A program made the position numbers and the translations under genes. Under the pieces are notes generated by a model. It worked only from the letters and a program-made list of their open reading frames with translations, was not told the DNA's origin and did not search any database. This document shows, one piece after another, positions 8,280 through 16,739 of a stretch of DNA of 64,000 nucleotides. This DNA is from Anaerococcus sp. mt242. Lineage in GTDB: Bacteria > Bacillota > Clostridia > Tissierellales > Peptoniphilaceae. The first letter of the stretch is position 1, and each line of letters begins with the position of its first letter. The stretch covers positions 62,001-126,000 of the forward strand of contig NZ_JAEUYX010000003.1 of NCBI RefSeq assembly GCF_016798225.1, read 5' to 3'.

Positions 8280-9377
8280 GTGGCTAATTTAAATTTAAAT
8301 AAAATAAAAGAATTTTTAAATAAGGATATATCCTCTAGCAAGATTGATAGCAGGATTATGTCCTTATTTTTAAAACAATTATCTTTACTAATTGGGGCAG
8401 GTGTTCCACTTGATAGGAGTTTAAAGATAATTGAACAACAAAAGCTAGATAAAAAACTCAGCAAAGCTCTCCACCAAATAAATTTAGACTTATCAAAGGG
8501 ACTATCAATAAACGATGCCTTTACTCACAACAAGAAATTTTTTAATCCCATGTTAGTAGCTTTTATAAAAAGTGGAGATCAGAGTGGGCGAATGGCAGAA
8601 GTTCTTGATGAACTATCTACCTACATAAACGAAGAAAGCAAAAATAAAAACATAATCAAACAAGCACTTACATATCCCATTATGCTTTTATTTGTTATGA
8701 TTATCATAATTGTAATCATAATGAATTTTGTTTTGCCAACTTTTGAAGGGATATTCGAATCTTTCGGCAAAGATTTACCAACATCTACAAAAATTTTGTT
8801 GGAAATTTCGAGATTTATTTCTAATTATGGATTTTATATAATAATATTTCTTCTTGCAATTGTATTTAGTATTTTAATTTTAAGAAAAGATAATGAAACT
8901 CAGCTTAAGATAGATAAATTTGGTTTCTTAAAATTACCATTTTTTAAGTACAGAAGATTAAGCTTGGAATATCAACTTACATCCTTACTTTATATTCTAA
9001 AAGCTGGAGATGTCGATATAGTAACTAGTTTAGATATTATAAAAGAATCATTTAAAAATCAATTTGTTAAACAAATCTTCAATGAAATAATAATTGATCT
9101 AAAAAAAGGATTTAGTCTTAGTTCTAGTTTATCTAGTAAAAAAATATTTTCACCTCTATTGATATCAATGATAAAGATTGGTGAAGATAGTGGAGAGATG
9201 AGATCAGCCTTAGAGAAATCAAGTGAATATTTTGCCACAGATTATATTTATAAGCTTCGTCATATTTCATCTCTTGCAGAACCTGTGATGATAATTGTGA
9301 TGAGTATAGTAGTTGCTTTTGTAGTTTTTGCCATAGCATTGCCAATATTTGAATCGGTAAATGGGGTTGGATTTTAG
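8280..9377 (+). CDS. Type IV pilus / type II secretion inner-membrane platform protein (GspF/PilC family)
   Basis: A 365-residue integral membrane platform protein. It contains two T2SSF repeats (about 25-150 and 225-350), each with the LIGAGVPLDRSL / LKAGDVDIVTSL type helix and a GDQSG or GEDSG turn. Membrane helices lie at about 134-158, 178-198 and 336-358. The start is GTG one base after the frr stop with no strong ribosome binding site, so translation is probably coupled. It leads a run of pilin and prepilin-peptidase genes. The hexameric assembly ATPase normally next to this gene is absent. Confidence 0.9.
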   Translation: MANLNLNKIKEFLNKDISSSKIDSRIMSLFLKQLSLLIGAGVPLDRSLKIIEQQKLDKKLSKALHQINLDLSKGLSINDAFTHNKKFFNPMLVAFIKSGDQSGRMAEVLDELSTYINEESKNKNIIKQALTYPIMLLFVMIIIIVIIMNFVLPTFEGIFESFGKDLPTSTKILLEISRFISNYGFYIIIFLLAIVFSILILRKDNETQLKIDKFGFLKLPFFKYRRLSLEYQLTSLLYILKAGDVDIVTSLDIIKESFKNQFVKQIFNEIIIDLKKGFSLSSSLSSKKIFSPLLISMIKIGEDSGEMRSALEKSSEYFATDYIYKLRHISSLAEPVMIIVMSIVVAFVVFAIALPIFESVNGVGF

Positions 9378-9385
9378 GAGTGAAA

Positions 9386-9760
9386 ATGAAAAATAAAAAG
9401 AAAAAAGGATTTACTTTAATTGAATTAGTAATTGTAATAGCAATTATAGGAATTTTGGCTGCAGTAGCCCTTCCAAAATATAATAATTCAAGACTTGCTG
9501 CTGCTGAGGCTGCTCATAAAAGTAATGTGCAAATGTTAAAGTCTGCTGCGCTTGTAAGACAAAATGAGATGAAAGCTGGAGATGAAGACGTTAATTGGCC
9601 AAATAATGAAGACCCAAAAAATTATGTTGAAAAATGGCCAAAATTACCAAATGGTCTTAATTATAAAAACTTAAGACCTGAAAATCCTCAGGGATACACA
9701 GTTATTATAAATAATAACAAGATTGAAATTTATCCTGGAGAAAATGATTATTCAAAGTAA
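9386..9760 (+). CDS. Major-type prepilin (type IV pilin-like)
   Basis: A 124-residue prepilin with a very basic leader (MKNKKKK) and the class III cleavage motif G/FTLIELVIVI. It is followed by a roughly 25-residue hydrophobic helix ending in ALPKY, and then a short globular domain. GTG 9380 is in frame, but AGGAG (9376-9380) is correctly spaced for ATG 9386. Cleavage before Phe by the peptidase encoded next would give a mature pilin of about 116 residues. The canonical Glu5 is present. It is the best candidate for the main subunit. Confidence 0.88.
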   Translation: MKNKKKKGFTLIELVIVIAIIGILAAVALPKYNNSRLAAAEAAHKSNVQMLKSAALVRQNEMKAGDEDVNWPNNEDPKNYVEKWPKLPNGLNYKNLRPENPQGYTVIINNNKIEIYPGENDYSK

Positions 9761-9762
9761 TA

Positions 9763-10467
9763 ATGTGTAGACTATTGTTATTTTTCCTAGGAGCAATCTT
9801 TGGATCATTTGCAAATCTAGTTATAAATCACACAATCAAAGGTGAAAGCATAATAAGCCCTCCCAGCCATTGTGACAATTGTGGCCACAGATTACAAGCC
9901 TGGGATTTAGTTCCTATATTAAGTTTTATATTTTTAAAAGGTAGATGTAGATATTGCAAGAGTAAAATTTCAAGTGATAACTTAATATTAGAATTCATAT
10001 CAGGATTGTTTGCTATTATATTCTTCAATCCATTTGAAATAATTAAATCGGGCTTGATTTTTTTGGTAATATTACTTTCACTTATAATAGCAGTTATAGA
10101 TTTAAAAACTTTTGATATCTATATGAATCAAATTGAGATTTTAGCATTATTAGTCATAATATACAGGTATAATTTCTTAACATTTGATTTAGAGTTTTTT
10201 AAAATCACATTTTTATTTATAATTGCATATGTAATAATATATTTGGCATCAAACAAGGGATTGGGAGATGGTGATATTTATTATTATCTAACGCTATTTT
10301 TAATATTGCCTAATCAAAAAATTATTTATTTTATACTAATATCAATCTGGCTTGGTGCTATTTCAGGATTAGCTATCGCTTACAAAAATAGAACGCTAAA
10401 ATCACAAATACCATTTTGTATTTATATATTTATGTCATTTTTAATTTTAAATTTGCCTGGAGTTTAA
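9763..10467 (+). CDS. Prepilin peptidase (A24, PilD/ComC type)
   Basis: A 234-residue polytopic aspartic protease that cleaves and often N-methylates prepilins. The N-terminal cytoplasmic zinc loop has CDNC and CRYC pairs (about residues 37-40 and 62-65), usually linked to methylase activity. Catalytic aspartates lie in AVIDLKTFDI and in GLGDGD. Helices fill the rest. It starts two bases after the pilin stop with no clear ribosome binding site, so it is likely coupled to the pilin gene. Confidence 0.92.
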   Translation: MCRLLLFFLGAIFGSFANLVINHTIKGESIISPPSHCDNCGHRLQAWDLVPILSFIFLKGRCRYCKSKISSDNLILEFISGLFAIIFFNPFEIIKSGLIFLVILLSLIIAVIDLKTFDIYMNQIEILALLVIIYRYNFLTFDLEFFKITFLFIIAYVIIYLASNKGLGDGDIYYYLTLFLILPNQKIIYFILISIWLGAISGLAIAYKNRTLKSQIPFCIYIFMSFLILNLPGV

Positions 10468-10471
10468 GTAA

Positions 10472-10900
10472 ATGAAAAAGCGTGGGTTTACTTTAATCGA
10501 ATTAATAGTAGTTTTAGCTATAATGTCTGCTATACTAGCCATCGGTTTTTTTCGATTTTCAAGCTTACATAAAATAAAATCTGAAATTGAAGTTCAAACT
10601 TTGATTAACGATATCCAATATGCAAAAACTAAATCACAAACAACGGGTGATACATCCTACATATCTTTTAATAGGACTAATTACAGAATTGATTCGGGAA
10701 TTAATTACAAGAAAAGTCGCAAATTAGAGTATATTGAGATGCAAACTTATAACAATCAGCAAGTAAGTTTTTACTCAACAGGGAGTGTTGGTGGCTCGGA
10801 CACTATTTATTTAAAATATAAGTTTGATCCATTAGACAAAAACAGATATAAGCTAATTATTGCGCCGGTAGGGGGACGAACTAGAATTGAAAAAATATAA
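10472..10900 (+). CDS. Minor pseudopilin (GspH/ComGD-like)
   Basis: A 142-residue protein with prepilin leader MKKRG/FTLIELIVVLA, hydrophobic helix to about residue 28 and a beta-rich C-terminal domain containing an Ser/Gly-rich VGGSDTIYLKY segment, as in GspH/FimT-type minor pilins. Its end overlaps the next gene by 14 bases. Confidence 0.82.
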   Translation: MKKRGFTLIELIVVLAIMSAILAIGFFRFSSLHKIKSEIEVQTLINDIQYAKTKSQTTGDTSYISFNRTNYRIDSGINYKKSRKLEYIEMQTYNNQQVSFYSTGSVGGSDTIYLKYKFDPLDKNRYKLIIAPVGGRTRIEKI

Positions 10901-11237
10901 AGGGGGTTTCACTTTGATTGAAACCATACTAGCATTAGGGATACTTGCTTTAATCGCTACTTTTCTATTACCATCCTTACAAACTCTAATTAATTCTTCT
11001 AATGAATTAAAAGAAGATCCACAAATAATATTTGCTCTTGAAGAGGCCCTAGAAGCTGAGAAATCAAATACAAATCCAAGCTATAATTCAAAAGCAATAT
11101 ATGTAAATGGATATGAAATAACAATTACAAGGTCTATTTATAATAAAGATTTAGATAGAATAATAGTAAAACGAGATAAATATGAGCTTGAACTTTTAGA
11201 GGAAAATTATGAGAAAAAAAGGCTTTACTCTAATTGA
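10887..11237 (+). CDS. Minor pseudopilin (GspI-like)
   Basis: A 116-residue protein starting at TTG 10887, with leader MKKYKG/GFTLIETILALG. The motif has Glu5 and a hydrophobic helix to about residue 30, then a short acidic domain. GspI-type assignment rests on the small size and position between the GspH-like and GspJ-like genes. It overlaps both neighbours. Confidence 0.78.
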   Translation: MKKYKGGFTLIETILALGILALIATFLLPSLQTLINSSNELKEDPQIIFALEEALEAEKSNTNPSYNSKAIYVNGYEITITRSIYNKDLDRIIVKRDKYELELLEENYEKKRLYSN

Positions 11238-11721
11238 ATTACTAACATCACTAGCTATTGCATCTATCTTAATCTTAACTTCATACATGATTTTTGGAAC
11301 GAGCATTAATGCTTCAAAAAAAACTTTCACTAACGAGCTCGAATTCAAATCAACATCGGTTGGATTTACATATATAGAAAATATAATTAGAAACTCTTAT
11401 AAAATAGAAATTACAGAGGATAATGGAGAGAGTAATTGCAAATTTTACATAATTAATAAAGCACAGCAAAATAGTGATCAAGAAATTTCTACATACAGAT
11501 TTTTGACAGATATTAGCAAATCATCTAATGAAAAAACTTTATTTGCTGAAATAACAAATATCTCAAATCAAGGCTTACGAAATACAAAAGTGCCAATATC
11601 AAAATGCGATGACCTTTACTTATATTTCGACGTAGAAAATGAAAGGGTAAAAGTTATCATAAATAAGGACAATCCTAGGCTTAGATATGAAACTTTAATA
11701 AATGTTGGTAAAAGATTATGA
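11209..11721 (+). CDS. Minor pseudopilin (GspJ/ComGF-like)
   Basis: A 170-residue protein with leader MRKKG/FTLIELLTSLA, hydrophobic helix to about residue 28 and a larger beta-rich domain. It overlaps the previous gene by 29 bases and shares an ATGA junction with the next. Order and sizes fit the H-I-J-K series of minor pilins that form a pilus tip. Confidence 0.78.
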   Translation: MRKKGFTLIELLTSLAIASILILTSYMIFGTSINASKKTFTNELEFKSTSVGFTYIENIIRNSYKIEITEDNGESNCKFYIINKAQQNSDQEISTYRFLTDISKSSNEKTLFAEITNISNQGLRNTKVPISKCDDLYLYFDVENERVKVIINKDNPRLRYETLINVGKRL

Positions 11722-12200
11722 AAAAGGGATTTGTATCAATATTGACTCTATTTGTACTTTTAGTTTTATCCCTTACAATTACATTTGTTTATAGGCAAAA
11801 TGAAAATACAAATGAGTACATAAGAGATTTGTATAGTAAAAAACAATCTATTTATTTAGCTGAGTCTGTGATGAATAGATTTTTAGTTGAAAATTATGAT
11901 GAATTAAAGGATATAATCTTAGATGATAATTCTAAGCTTGATAAGAAAAATACAGATAATTATGAGTTAGATAAGTCAAGAAATGTATATTATGAAAATC
12001 AAAGATACTATATTAGAATTTGGCACTACAATAATAATGATGAATCGAAGTTACAAAATGTATATAAAGTAACAGTAGATAATGTAAGAGTAGGAAGTAG
12101 TAAAGCTAATTCTGAAGCTTGGTTTAAGCTAGTAGAAAATAATGATGATTTGGAAAAAGATAGCAAAAGTATTAAAATGATTATTAGACGTACCTATTGA
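11718..12200 (+). CDS. Tip-type minor pilin (PilX/GspK-like)
   Basis: A 160-residue protein with basic MKKG leader directly before a hydrophobic helix (FVSILTLFVLLVLSLTI). It lacks the usual FTLIE motif and has no Glu at position 5, as in GspK/PilX proteins that cap the pilus. The helix is followed by a Gln/Ala/Glu stretch (KKQSIYLAESVMNRF) typical of this class. It is the last gene of the pilus operon. Confidence 0.7.
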   Translation: MKKGFVSILTLFVLLVLSLTITFVYRQNENTNEYIRDLYSKKQSIYLAESVMNRFLVENYDELKDIILDDNSKLDKKNTDNYELDKSRNVYYENQRYYIRIWHYNNNDESKLQNVYKVTVDNVRVGSSKANSEAWFKLVENNDDLEKDSKSIKMIIRRTY

Positions 12201-12256
12201 TTTTAAATTTTAGAGGGTACAGGTATAATGTATGTATAAAAATATAAGGAGATAAA

Positions 12257-13447
12257 ATGAAAATATTAGTAATAAATTGCGGAAGTTCATCACTTAAATA
12301 CCAACTTTTCAACATGGACAATGAAGAAGTAATGGTAAAAGGACTTGTAGAGAGAATTGGAATTGAAGGAAGCCGTTTAGTTCAAAAAAACAACGGAGAT
12401 GAATTTGTAATCGAAGAAGCTATGGAAAATCACACACAAGCAGTATCACATGTATTTGATGCACTTGTTGATAGCGAAAATGGTGTAATTAATAGCCTTG
12501 ATGAAATTGATGCTGTAGGACATAGATTTGTTCACGGTGGAGAGAAAATGACAAAATCTGCCCTTATCACAGATGAGGTTAAAGATGCTATTAACGAAGC
12601 AGCTAAATTTGCTCCACTTCACAATCCTGCAAACTTAATGGGACTTAAAGCTTGTGAAGAATTACTACCAAATGTACCTAATGTAGCAGTATTTGATACA
12701 GCTTTCCATCAAACAATGCCTGCAAAAACTTATCTTTACGGTATTGACTATAAATACTATGAAGAAGATGCTATTAGAAAATATGGTTTCCACGGAACAA
12801 GCCACAATTATATTACAAATAGAGCAGCTGATCTTCTAGGAAAATCAGTTGAAGAAACAAACATCATTTCAGCTCACTTAGGAAACGGATCATCAATTAC
12901 AGCCGTTAAAGAAGGTAAATCATTTGATACATCAATGGGTCTTACTCCACTTGAAGGACTAGTAATGGGAACAAGATCAGGAGATTTAGATCCAGCAGTA
13001 GTAACATACATTGAACAAAAAGATGGAGTTTCTGCTGAAGATATGAGTAACATCTTAAACAAAGAATCAGGTGTACTTGGAGTATCAGGTGTAAGCTCAG
13101 ACTTTAGAGATCTTGAAGATGCAGCTAAGAATGGAAACGAAAGAGCTCAATATGCCCTTGATATGTTTACTACAAGAACAAAAAGATATATCGCAGGATA
13201 TATGGCAGAAATTGAAAAAGTAGATGCTATTGTATTTACAGGTGGTATCGGTGAAAACTCAATCGAAATGAGAGAAGAAATCCTAAAAGGATTTGAACAA
13301 TTTGGTATCAAAATCGATCCAGAAGCAAACAATATCCGTGGCGGCGAACACGTAATTTCTACAGAAGATTCTAAAGTAAAAGTTATGGTAATTGCTACAA
13401 ACGAAGAGCTAATGATTGCAAGGGATACACAAGATTTAGTAAAATAA
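12257..13447 (+). CDS. ackA: Acetate kinase
   Basis: Interconverts acetyl phosphate and acetate with ATP formation, the main energy-yielding step in acetogenic fermenters. The 396-residue sequence shows the ASKHA signatures VINCGSSSLKYQLF at the N-terminus, GHRFVHGG, FDTAFHQTMP, HLGNGSS and FTGGIGENS. AAGGAG precedes ATG 12257. A TATAAT at 12224-12229 suggests its own promoter after the pilus operon, though the nearest TTGATT is 21 bases upstream of it. No pta lies nearby. Codon use is smoother and more A-ending than in the neighbours, consistent with high expression. Confidence 0.98.
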   Translation: MKILVINCGSSSLKYQLFNMDNEEVMVKGLVERIGIEGSRLVQKNNGDEFVIEEAMENHTQAVSHVFDALVDSENGVINSLDEIDAVGHRFVHGGEKMTKSALITDEVKDAINEAAKFAPLHNPANLMGLKACEELLPNVPNVAVFDTAFHQTMPAKTYLYGIDYKYYEEDAIRKYGFHGTSHNYITNRAADLLGKSVEETNIISAHLGNGSSITAVKEGKSFDTSMGLTPLEGLVMGTRSGDLDPAVVTYIEQKDGVSAEDMSNILNKESGVLGVSGVSSDFRDLEDAAKNGNERAQYALDMFTTRTKRYIAGYMAEIEKVDAIVFTGGIGENSIEMREEILKGFEQFGIKIDPEANNIRGGEHVISTEDSKVKVMVIATNEELMIARDTQDLVK

Positions 13448-13452
13448 AAACC

Positions 13453-13481
13453 TTGACATATGGGATATCTCAATATATAAT
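13453..13481 (+). promoter_or_regulatory. Sigma-A promoter for rpmF-plsX operon
   Basis: TTGACA (13453-13458) and TATAAT (13476-13481) with a 17-base spacer, directly after ackA and 39 bases before the rpmF start. Confidence 0.88.
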
Positions 13482-13519
13482 ATAAAAGATTGCTAAAACT
13501 GATAAGAGGAGGTGTAACG

Positions 13520-13699
13520 ATGGCAGTACCAAAAAGAAGAACATCTAAAACTAGAAAAAATAAAAGAAGAGCCTCAGCTTATACTTTGAACAGATCAAAC
13601 TATGTTGAGTGTCCAAATTGCCACGAGCCAAAACTTCAACACAGAGTTTGCCCAAACTGTGGAGAATATAAAGGCGAAGCAATAATTGATGTAGAATAA
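13520..13699 (+). CDS. rpmF: 50S ribosomal protein L32
   Basis: A 59-residue basic L32 starting [17 protein letters not shown], with two zinc-binding CPNC knuckles (the four-Cys form). GAGGAGGTG ends 5 bases before ATG 13520. An upstream in-frame ATG at 13490 would add ten non-conserved residues and has no binding site, so it is rejected. The pairing with plsX-acpP is the common bacterial fatty-acid/ribosome linkage. Confidence 0.97.
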   Translation: MAVPKRRTSKTRKNKRRASAYTLNRSNYVECPNCHEPKLQHRVCPNCGEYKGEAIIDVE

Positions 13700-13726
13700 G
13701 ATAGTGTTTAAGCACTATCTTTTTTT
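13698..13726 (+). terminator. Intrinsic terminator or attenuator between rpmF and plsX
   Basis: Nine-bp stem AAGATAGTG/CACTATCTT with a 6-base loop and a T run. The stem overlaps the rpmF stop codon. Because plsX follows 22 bases later without an obvious new promoter, partial read-through is likely needed. Confidence 0.8.
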
Positions 13727-13747
13727 ATACAAAAAATGAGGAAAATT

Positions 13748-14731
13748 ATGAGAATATTAATAGATACTTATGGAGCAGATGCTGGTGCAAAGCCAATTAT
13801 CGATGGTACAGTAAAAGCACTTGAAAAACGTGATTTTATACCTGTTTTTGTAGGAAATGATAGGGAAATAAAACTTTTAGTTCACGATAGAATAAAAAAT
13901 TACGAAATAATTCCTACAAATGAATTTATTTCAAATGATGAAGACCCAGTAAGAGCCATTAGGAAGAAAAAAGATGCTTCCATAGTTTTAGCTTATGAAA
14001 AGAGTAAAGAAGAAGGATATGATGGAGTAATTTCTGCAGGGTCTACTGGAGCCTTGCTTGCTGGCGGATTGTTTATTGCAGGAAGAATCCCGGGCATAAA
14101 AAGAGCTTGTCTTGCTGCAAACATCCCATCTTTAAATGAAGAAATAACTCTATTGATGGATACTGGTGCAAATATGGATTGCAAGCCAGAATTTTTATAT
14201 GAGTTTGCCCTAATGGGGAGGGTATATCTTGAAAATGTAATGCACATAACTAATCCTAAAATAGGGCTTTTAAATGTTGGCGTTGAAGAACATAAGGGAA
14301 ATGCTCTTACAAAAGAGGCTTACAAACTTCTTAAAGAATCTAATATGAATTTCACAGGAAATATTGAAGCCCGTGATTTATTAACTGGAAAAGTAAATGT
14401 AATTGTGGCAGATGGATTTGATGGAAATATTGCAATAAAAACAACAGAAGGCGTTTTAAAAAGTTTTGGATCTGAACTTAAAAAATTAATATATTCATCT
14501 CCTAAAAATAAAATTGCAGGTGCAATACTTAAAAATGATATAAAATCTCTGGCAAACAAATTTAGTCCAGATGAAGTTGGAGGAGCGCCACTTCTTGGGG
14601 TAAAATCTTATGTATACAAGGCCCATGGCAGCACAAATGACATAGCATTTTCAAATGCAATCCTAGGCCTAATAGAATATATAGAAATGAATGTTATAGA
14701 AAAAATCGAAGGAGAATTAAATGGTAATTGA
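13748..14731 (+). CDS. plsX: Phosphate acyltransferase PlsX
   Basis: Converts acyl-ACP to acyl-phosphate for membrane phospholipid synthesis. The 327-residue sequence has VISAGSTGALLAGG, LMDTGAN, ADGFDGNIAIKT and GGAPLLGVK landmarks. The usual N-terminal DAMGGD motif is altered to IDTYGAD. ATG 13748 is chosen over in-frame ATG 13736 because TGAGGA lies at ribosome-binding distance from the later one and the fold starts there. acpP overlaps its last codons. Confidence 0.93.
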   Translation: MRILIDTYGADAGAKPIIDGTVKALEKRDFIPVFVGNDREIKLLVHDRIKNYEIIPTNEFISNDEDPVRAIRKKKDASIVLAYEKSKEEGYDGVISAGSTGALLAGGLFIAGRIPGIKRACLAANIPSLNEEITLLMDTGANMDCKPEFLYEFALMGRVYLENVMHITNPKIGLLNVGVEEHKGNALTKEAYKLLKESNMNFTGNIEARDLLTGKVNVIVADGFDGNIAIKTTEGVLKSFGSELKKLIYSSPKNKIAGAILKNDIKSLANKFSPDEVGGAPLLGVKSYVYKAHGSTNDIAFSNAILGLIEYIEMNVIEKIEGELNGN

Positions 14732-14945
14732 TGAATTAATCAAACTAGCAAATGATAATCTTGACATAGATTTTAATGATTTAGACATGAATACAAAATT
14801 ATCAGATCTTGATATTGATTCTATTGATATGCTTGATTTTATAATGCTTATAGAAGAAAAATACGACATAGAATTTGAAGAAGATGAGCTAGATGAAATC
14901 GAAAGTTTAGATGATATAGCAAGTCTTATAGAAAGTAAAATTTGA
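14721..14945 (+). CDS. acpP: Acyl carrier protein
   Basis: A 74-residue very acidic helical protein. The phosphopantetheine attachment site is DIDSID with Ser34 (normally DSLD/DSID). It carries acyl chains for fatty-acid synthesis and PlsX. Ribosome binding site GGAG lies within plsX and the start overlaps plsX by 11 bases. The stop TGA is shared with the rnc start (TGATG). Confidence 0.94.
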   Translation: MVIDELIKLANDNLDIDFNDLDMNTKLSDLDIDSIDMLDFIMLIEEKYDIEFEEDELDEIESLDDIASLIESKI

Positions 14946-15655
14946 TGATAACACAATTAAGACTCGAACAAATAAAAGAATTTGAAGATAAGATTGGCTA
15001 CACATTCAATGACAAATCGTTGATAGATGTAGCCTTTACTCATTCTTCCTATACAAATGAAGCAAAGACAAATGTAAAAAGCAACGAACGCTTGGAATTT
15101 TTGGGAGATAGCGTTTTGGATTTGGTTGTAAGTGAAGTTTTATTTAAAAATTTCAATAACAAACCAGAAGGATGGCTTACAAAAACAAGATCTAGATTAG
15201 TATGCACAGATTCTTTTGCAAAAGCCAGTGAAAAATATGACTTAACAAGTTATTTAAATTTTGGAAAAGGTGAAAAGCAACACGGTGGGGGACTAAAAAA
15301 ACACGTAAAAGCAGATACTTTTGAAGCAGTTTGTGCGGCAATTTATCTTGACGCAGGTTTTGGTTATTTGTATGAATTTTTAGTCAAAAATTATACTGAT
15401 GCTGCTAAGAAAATTATTGAAGACGACTCCATGTTTAATGATTACAAAACAAGGCTTCAAGAATATCACAATGCACATGATAAAAAAATCCTAAAATACA
15501 CATTGATTAATCAAGAAGGCCCGGAGCATGATAAAATTTTTACTATGCAAGTTAAGGCTGGAGATAAAATTTTGGCAACTGGTGTTGGTAAAAATAAGAA
15601 AAAAGCTGAGCAAGATGCAGCTAAAAATGCCTACGAAAGAATAAAAAATGACTAA
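14945..15655 (+). CDS. rnc: Ribonuclease III
   Basis: Double-strand-specific endoribonuclease for rRNA and mRNA processing, 236 aa. The catalytic signature NERLEFLGDSVLDL is present (about residues 44-57), the second acidic cluster lies in DTFEAVCAAIYLDAG, and a C-terminal double-stranded RNA-binding domain spans about 160-236 (GVGKNKKKAEQDAAKNAYE). An in-frame TTG lies at 14942, but ATG 14945 joined to the acpP stop is more likely. The plsX-acpP-rnc-smc order is conserved in Firmicutes. Confidence 0.96.
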   Translation: MITQLRLEQIKEFEDKIGYTFNDKSLIDVAFTHSSYTNEAKTNVKSNERLEFLGDSVLDLVVSEVLFKNFNNKPEGWLTKTRSRLVCTDSFAKASEKYDLTSYLNFGKGEKQHGGGLKKHVKADTFEAVCAAIYLDAGFGYLYEFLVKNYTDAAKKIIEDDSMFNDYKTRLQEYHNAHDKKILKYTLINQEGPEHDKIFTMQVKAGDKILATGVGKNKKKAEQDAAKNAYERIKND

Positions 15656-16739
15656 AAAAGAATATATTATCCCAATTTTTATACCATTTTTAGGCTGCCC
15701 ACATGATTGTGCCTTTTGCAATCAAATAAAAATTACCAATTATAAAGACAAAATGGATCCTAGCAAAGTAATTGGCGAGATCGAGAAAAATTTAGAATAT
15801 TTTCCGGACAATGATAATATAAAGGAAATTGCATTTTTTGGTGGATCTTTTACTGGACTTGACCCAGATATAATGATTGGATATTTAGAAATTGCAAAAG
15901 AATACAAAGAGAAGGGAATTATTGATAGAATCAGACTTTCTACTAGACCTGATTATATAAATAATTCTATTCTTGATATACTAAAAGATTACAAAGTTGA
16001 TATCATAGAGCTTGGAATTCAATCCTTGACCCAGAAAGTTTTGGATGCCAATGAGAGAGGGCACAGTGTAGAGGCAAGTTATGAAGCATCAAAAATGATA
16101 AAAAAATATGGTTTTACCCTAGGCCATCAAATAATGCCTGGACTTTTTAACGATACTTTTGATAAAACTATAGAAACTGTTATAAAATCCATAAAATTTG
16201 GGCCAGATATTGTAAGGATTTATCCTACACTTGTAATTAAAGATACAAAGCTTGAAATGCTTTATAATGCAGGAATTTATAAACCACTTACTATTAATGA
16301 AGCAGTAAAAGTTTCTGCTGAAGCTGCTATGCTTTATAAATTCGCTGATATAAATATTATAAGGATAGGCCTTCAGCCAACAGAAAATATAAATGAAGGT
16401 GCAGATGTAGTGGCGGGACCATTTCACCCAGCCTTTAGACAATTGGTAGAAGCTGAAATTTATAAAAAATATCTTGAAGAAATTATAAATAAAAATCATA
16501 TTGAAAATGAATTTACAATTTATACTAACAATCGCAATATTTCTTTGATAGCTGGAAATAATAAGGCCAACAAGAAGTATTTTTATGATAGATACAAAAT
16601 AAATCTAAAATTCCAAAATAGTTATGAAGATTTTATTTTATATAATGATAAGAAACTAGAATTCAATATCGACAAATTTATAGAAAATTATGTAAGAAAA
16701 AACTACGGCGGTGATTTACTATTAGACTCGAAAGCATAG
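15648..16739 (+). CDS. Radical SAM protein, Elp3-like family
   Basis: A 363-residue radical SAM enzyme with the cluster motif CPHDCAFC (Cys17, Cys21, Cys24) and the SAM-binding FFGGSFTG (about 63-70). The C-terminal part lacks the acetyltransferase domain of true Elp3. Proteins of this type sit between rnc and smc in many Clostridia and Tissierellia. The substrate is unknown, and a tRNA-modification role is only an inference from the family. It overlaps rnc by 8 bases and extends 19 bases into smc. Confidence 0.85.
   Translation: MTKKEYIIPIFIPFLGCPHDCAFCNQIKITNYKDKMDPSKVIGEIEKNLEYFPDNDNIKEIAFFGGSFTGLDPDIMIGYLEIAKEYKEKGIIDRIRLSTRPDYINNSILDILKDYKVDIIELGIQSLTQKVLDANERGHSVEASYEASKMIKKYGFTLGHQIMPGLFNDTFDKTIETVIKSIKFGPDIVRIYPTLVIKDTKLEMLYNAGIYKPLTINEAVKVSAEAAMLYKFADINIIRIGLQPTENINEGADVVAGPFHPAFRQLVEAEIYKKYLEEIINKNHIENEFTIYTNNRNISLIAGNNKANKKYFYDRYKINLKFQNSYEDFILYNDKKLEFNIDKFIENYVRKNYGGDLLLDSKA
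16704..16714 (+). promoter_or_regulatory. Ribosome binding site that fixes the smc start
   Basis: ACGGCGGTGA (16704-16714 region) matches the extended anti-Shine-Dalgarno partner AAGGAGGTGA except at two positions. It ends 6 bases before ATT 16721. This is what decides the unusual smc start. Confidence 0.75.
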
